From: Turnera subulata
Lineage: Eukaryota > Streptophyta > Magnoliopsida > Malpighiales > Passifloraceae
Direction of reading: 5' to 3'
Length of the DNA: 64,000 bases
Assembly: GCA_028386065.3 (NCBI GenBank)
Contig: JAKUCV010007507.1
Location: 6,447 to 70,446, forward strand
Shown one piece after another: positions 62,484-64,000 of the stretch (its first letter is position 1; each line of letters begins with the position of its first letter). A program made the translations under genes and the position numbers. Under the pieces are notes generated by a model. That model was not told the DNA's origin. It saw nothing but the letters and a program-made list of their open reading frames with translations, and did not search any database.

Positions 62484-63283
62484 ATTGGTGTCAATACAGT
62501 CTAGACAGAAACTGAGGTACAGGGATAATCTGCTTACTGTGGTTTGTGGTCAACACATTTGGTTGTCACAATTCATCACCAGAAATATGTTTCATTCAAC
62601 TTGACGAATTGTCAAATGTGCTGCTGCTGTTCTCCATGTTGTGCAGCAGTCCTTGCTTAGTATACAATCACCGACTTGTGTTCCAGAGGATGGGCGCTGC
62701 TATTCTTTTAGTCCATTGCTGTTCTTTCTCTCTTGCTTTTGGTTGTTTTCTTTTTTTTTTTTTCCTTTTTTCTTTCTCTACCGATACATTGATTCTCCTC
62801 GGCACATAAAGTTGCTATTTTGGGATTTCTTCTGCCACACGCAGATACTCTGGCATTAATATATACATCTTATTGATAGTGAAGTGTTGGATTTATTTCC
62901 ACAAGGGTAAACTGGGGTATAAACAAGCAGGTCGAGCTCAGCTATAAATAGTTCAAGCTTGCTCATATCAAGAAGAAAACACCATGTCTAATCTCGAGTT
63001 CGAACTGTATCGATTTTGATGAGTTTCAATATCTAGATTCAAGTTCAGCCTCTTACTTCAGTGTCTTGAGCAAACATGGTTAACTATCCATTGAATATGC
63101 TCGATGAAAATTGGAATAACCAGTTTTAGACATGAGAAAATAACAAAAGAACCCAGCCCAAACATAAGTAATGAGTAAATAGCCCAAAAAAAAGTCCCCA
63201 CTCTCCAACCATACTTAAAGCACACACGCCCCGTTGCAAATTTTTGTGGATTAATGCTAGACTCCTTGGCCTTGTCAGAAAAT
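62484..63283. other. RING-CH 3' UTR and spacer
   Basis: Includes a T-rich stretch (about 62750-62775). No gene seen. Confidence 0.55.
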
Positions 63284-63927
63284 GAGGTGCCAAAATAGGT
63301 TGGGTAATGGATTTTCATGGTATCCATAAAAAAATTTAAATAGATACCTATACCCATTAAGACCCATTTACCTATTTAATATGGTTTGGGCTAGATTGGG
63401 CCCAACTGGGCCCGTATCAGGCCCAATTAGGCACACATAGGTTAGGCCGAGATGGGCCCAAATAGGACACCCGAGCCAGATTAGGCCACGTTGGTTGGGC
63501 CGGGATGGGCCCAAATAGGCCTAATTATGCCCGAATGTGTTGGGCCTATCTTAGCCCATGTGGACTCGCATTGCTAGACTAAATTAGGCCCAATTAGGTC
63601 CGCACAGGATGGATTGGGACCAGTCGGTGGAGTAGGAGGAGTATCGGAACATATGAAGGAGCAACGTCGGTGAAATTAGCATTTTGGAAAAAATTAAACA
63701 CGATAGTTATAAAAGCTATAATATTTGGATAATTAAATTGATTCTTAATATTTAGGGTACATGGATATTCATTACCCAACCTAAATAAACCCACACTTTT
63801 ATGGATTAAATGGGTAAAATACCTAATTAAACCTATATAAATTTACACTGCCTTATTTATACTCATTAACCCTTTTATGTATGGGTTAAGTAGATTACCC
63901 ATTGGGTACCCAACCCATTTTGCCCTC
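63284..63927. mobile_element. Probable non-autonomous hAT-like element, 644 bp
   Basis: The left end gaggtgccaaaataggttgg and the inverted right end gagggcaaaatgggttgggt can be aligned with small gaps over about 25 bp and resemble the ends of small plant hAT derivatives. The interior has no coding frame and has many tatccca/gggtaa and GGGCCC motifs. An 8-bp target duplication is not evident, so the copy may be old or the ends misplaced. Confidence 0.5.
63389..63600 (+). repeat. Degenerate GGGCCC-rich array
   Basis: Repeated gggcccaa/aggcccaatt blocks. The clearest pair is ggttaggccgagatgggccc at 63440 and its near copy at 63493, a 53-bp period. Lies inside the hAT-like element. Confidence 0.75.
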
Positions 63928-64000
63928 GTGTATAGGATAATTTCTGGTTATGGTCAATTTATAGCCATTAGACACAATATCAACTCTAACCTAACCATTA

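Noticed and set aside
1..64000. CRISPR arrays, operons, bacterial-type regulators, tRNA or rRNA genes
   Set aside because: None seen; the window is plant nuclear DNA. tRNA genes were looked for only by eye, so a covariance scan could still find one.

Overview
This is a nuclear segment of a flowering plant, most likely a eudicot. The genes are rich in introns with GT-AG boundaries, the spacers are AT-rich, and every protein belongs to a plant family (Ole e 1, plant NAT permease, plant O-fucosyltransferase, GSK3/shaggy kinase, LRR receptor kinase, F-box, RING-CH). I cannot name the species. Joining exons by eye with phase checks gives nine host genes plus intact or decayed transposable elements.

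Layout. 1-2387: a long-terminal-repeat-like sequence on the minus strand, cut by the window edge. 2696-3546 (-): secreted Ole e 1/LAT52-type protein. 5616-11302 (-): DUF676 alpha/beta-hydrolase (putative serine esterase), divergent from 12663-16175 (+), a HCNGP/SAP30-binding-protein-like nuclear protein. 19903-23350 (+): nucleobase-ascorbate transporter, convergent with 24269-27919 (-), a GT106-type O-fucosyltransferase that has a possible alternative first exon at 28740-28952. 31052-32209 (+): intronless F-box gene whose 3' flank is duplicated upstream of it. 34889-37523: a LINE-derived insertion that carries only the first (DUF4283/zinc-knuckle) ORF and has a target-site duplication. 38914-43685: a complete hAT transposon with an uninterrupted two-exon transposase and a perfect 8-bp target duplication. 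About 44000-46761: a second copy of the LTR-like sequence with a 27-bp minisatellite. 48233-51505 (+): clade II GSK3 kinase whose residue numbering matches BIN2. 53044-56869 (+): LRR receptor kinase of the At5g45780 type. 60463-62483 (+): RING-CH tail-anchored protein. About 63284-63927: a probable non-autonomous hAT-like element.

The host genes do not form a pathway cluster; they are ordinary neighbours. Two (the GSK3 and the LRR receptor kinase) are signalling kinases, but nothing in the sequence says they act together. The unusual content is in the mobile elements: an ORF1-only LINE-type insertion with its reading frame intact, and an apparently complete hAT element with paired subterminal motifs and an 18-bp perfect hairpin.

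Limits: exon boundaries were set by reading splice signals, keeping phase, and matching remembered family sequences. UTR ends, transcription starts and expression are not known. First exons of the DUF676 and O-fucosyltransferase genes are the least certain.
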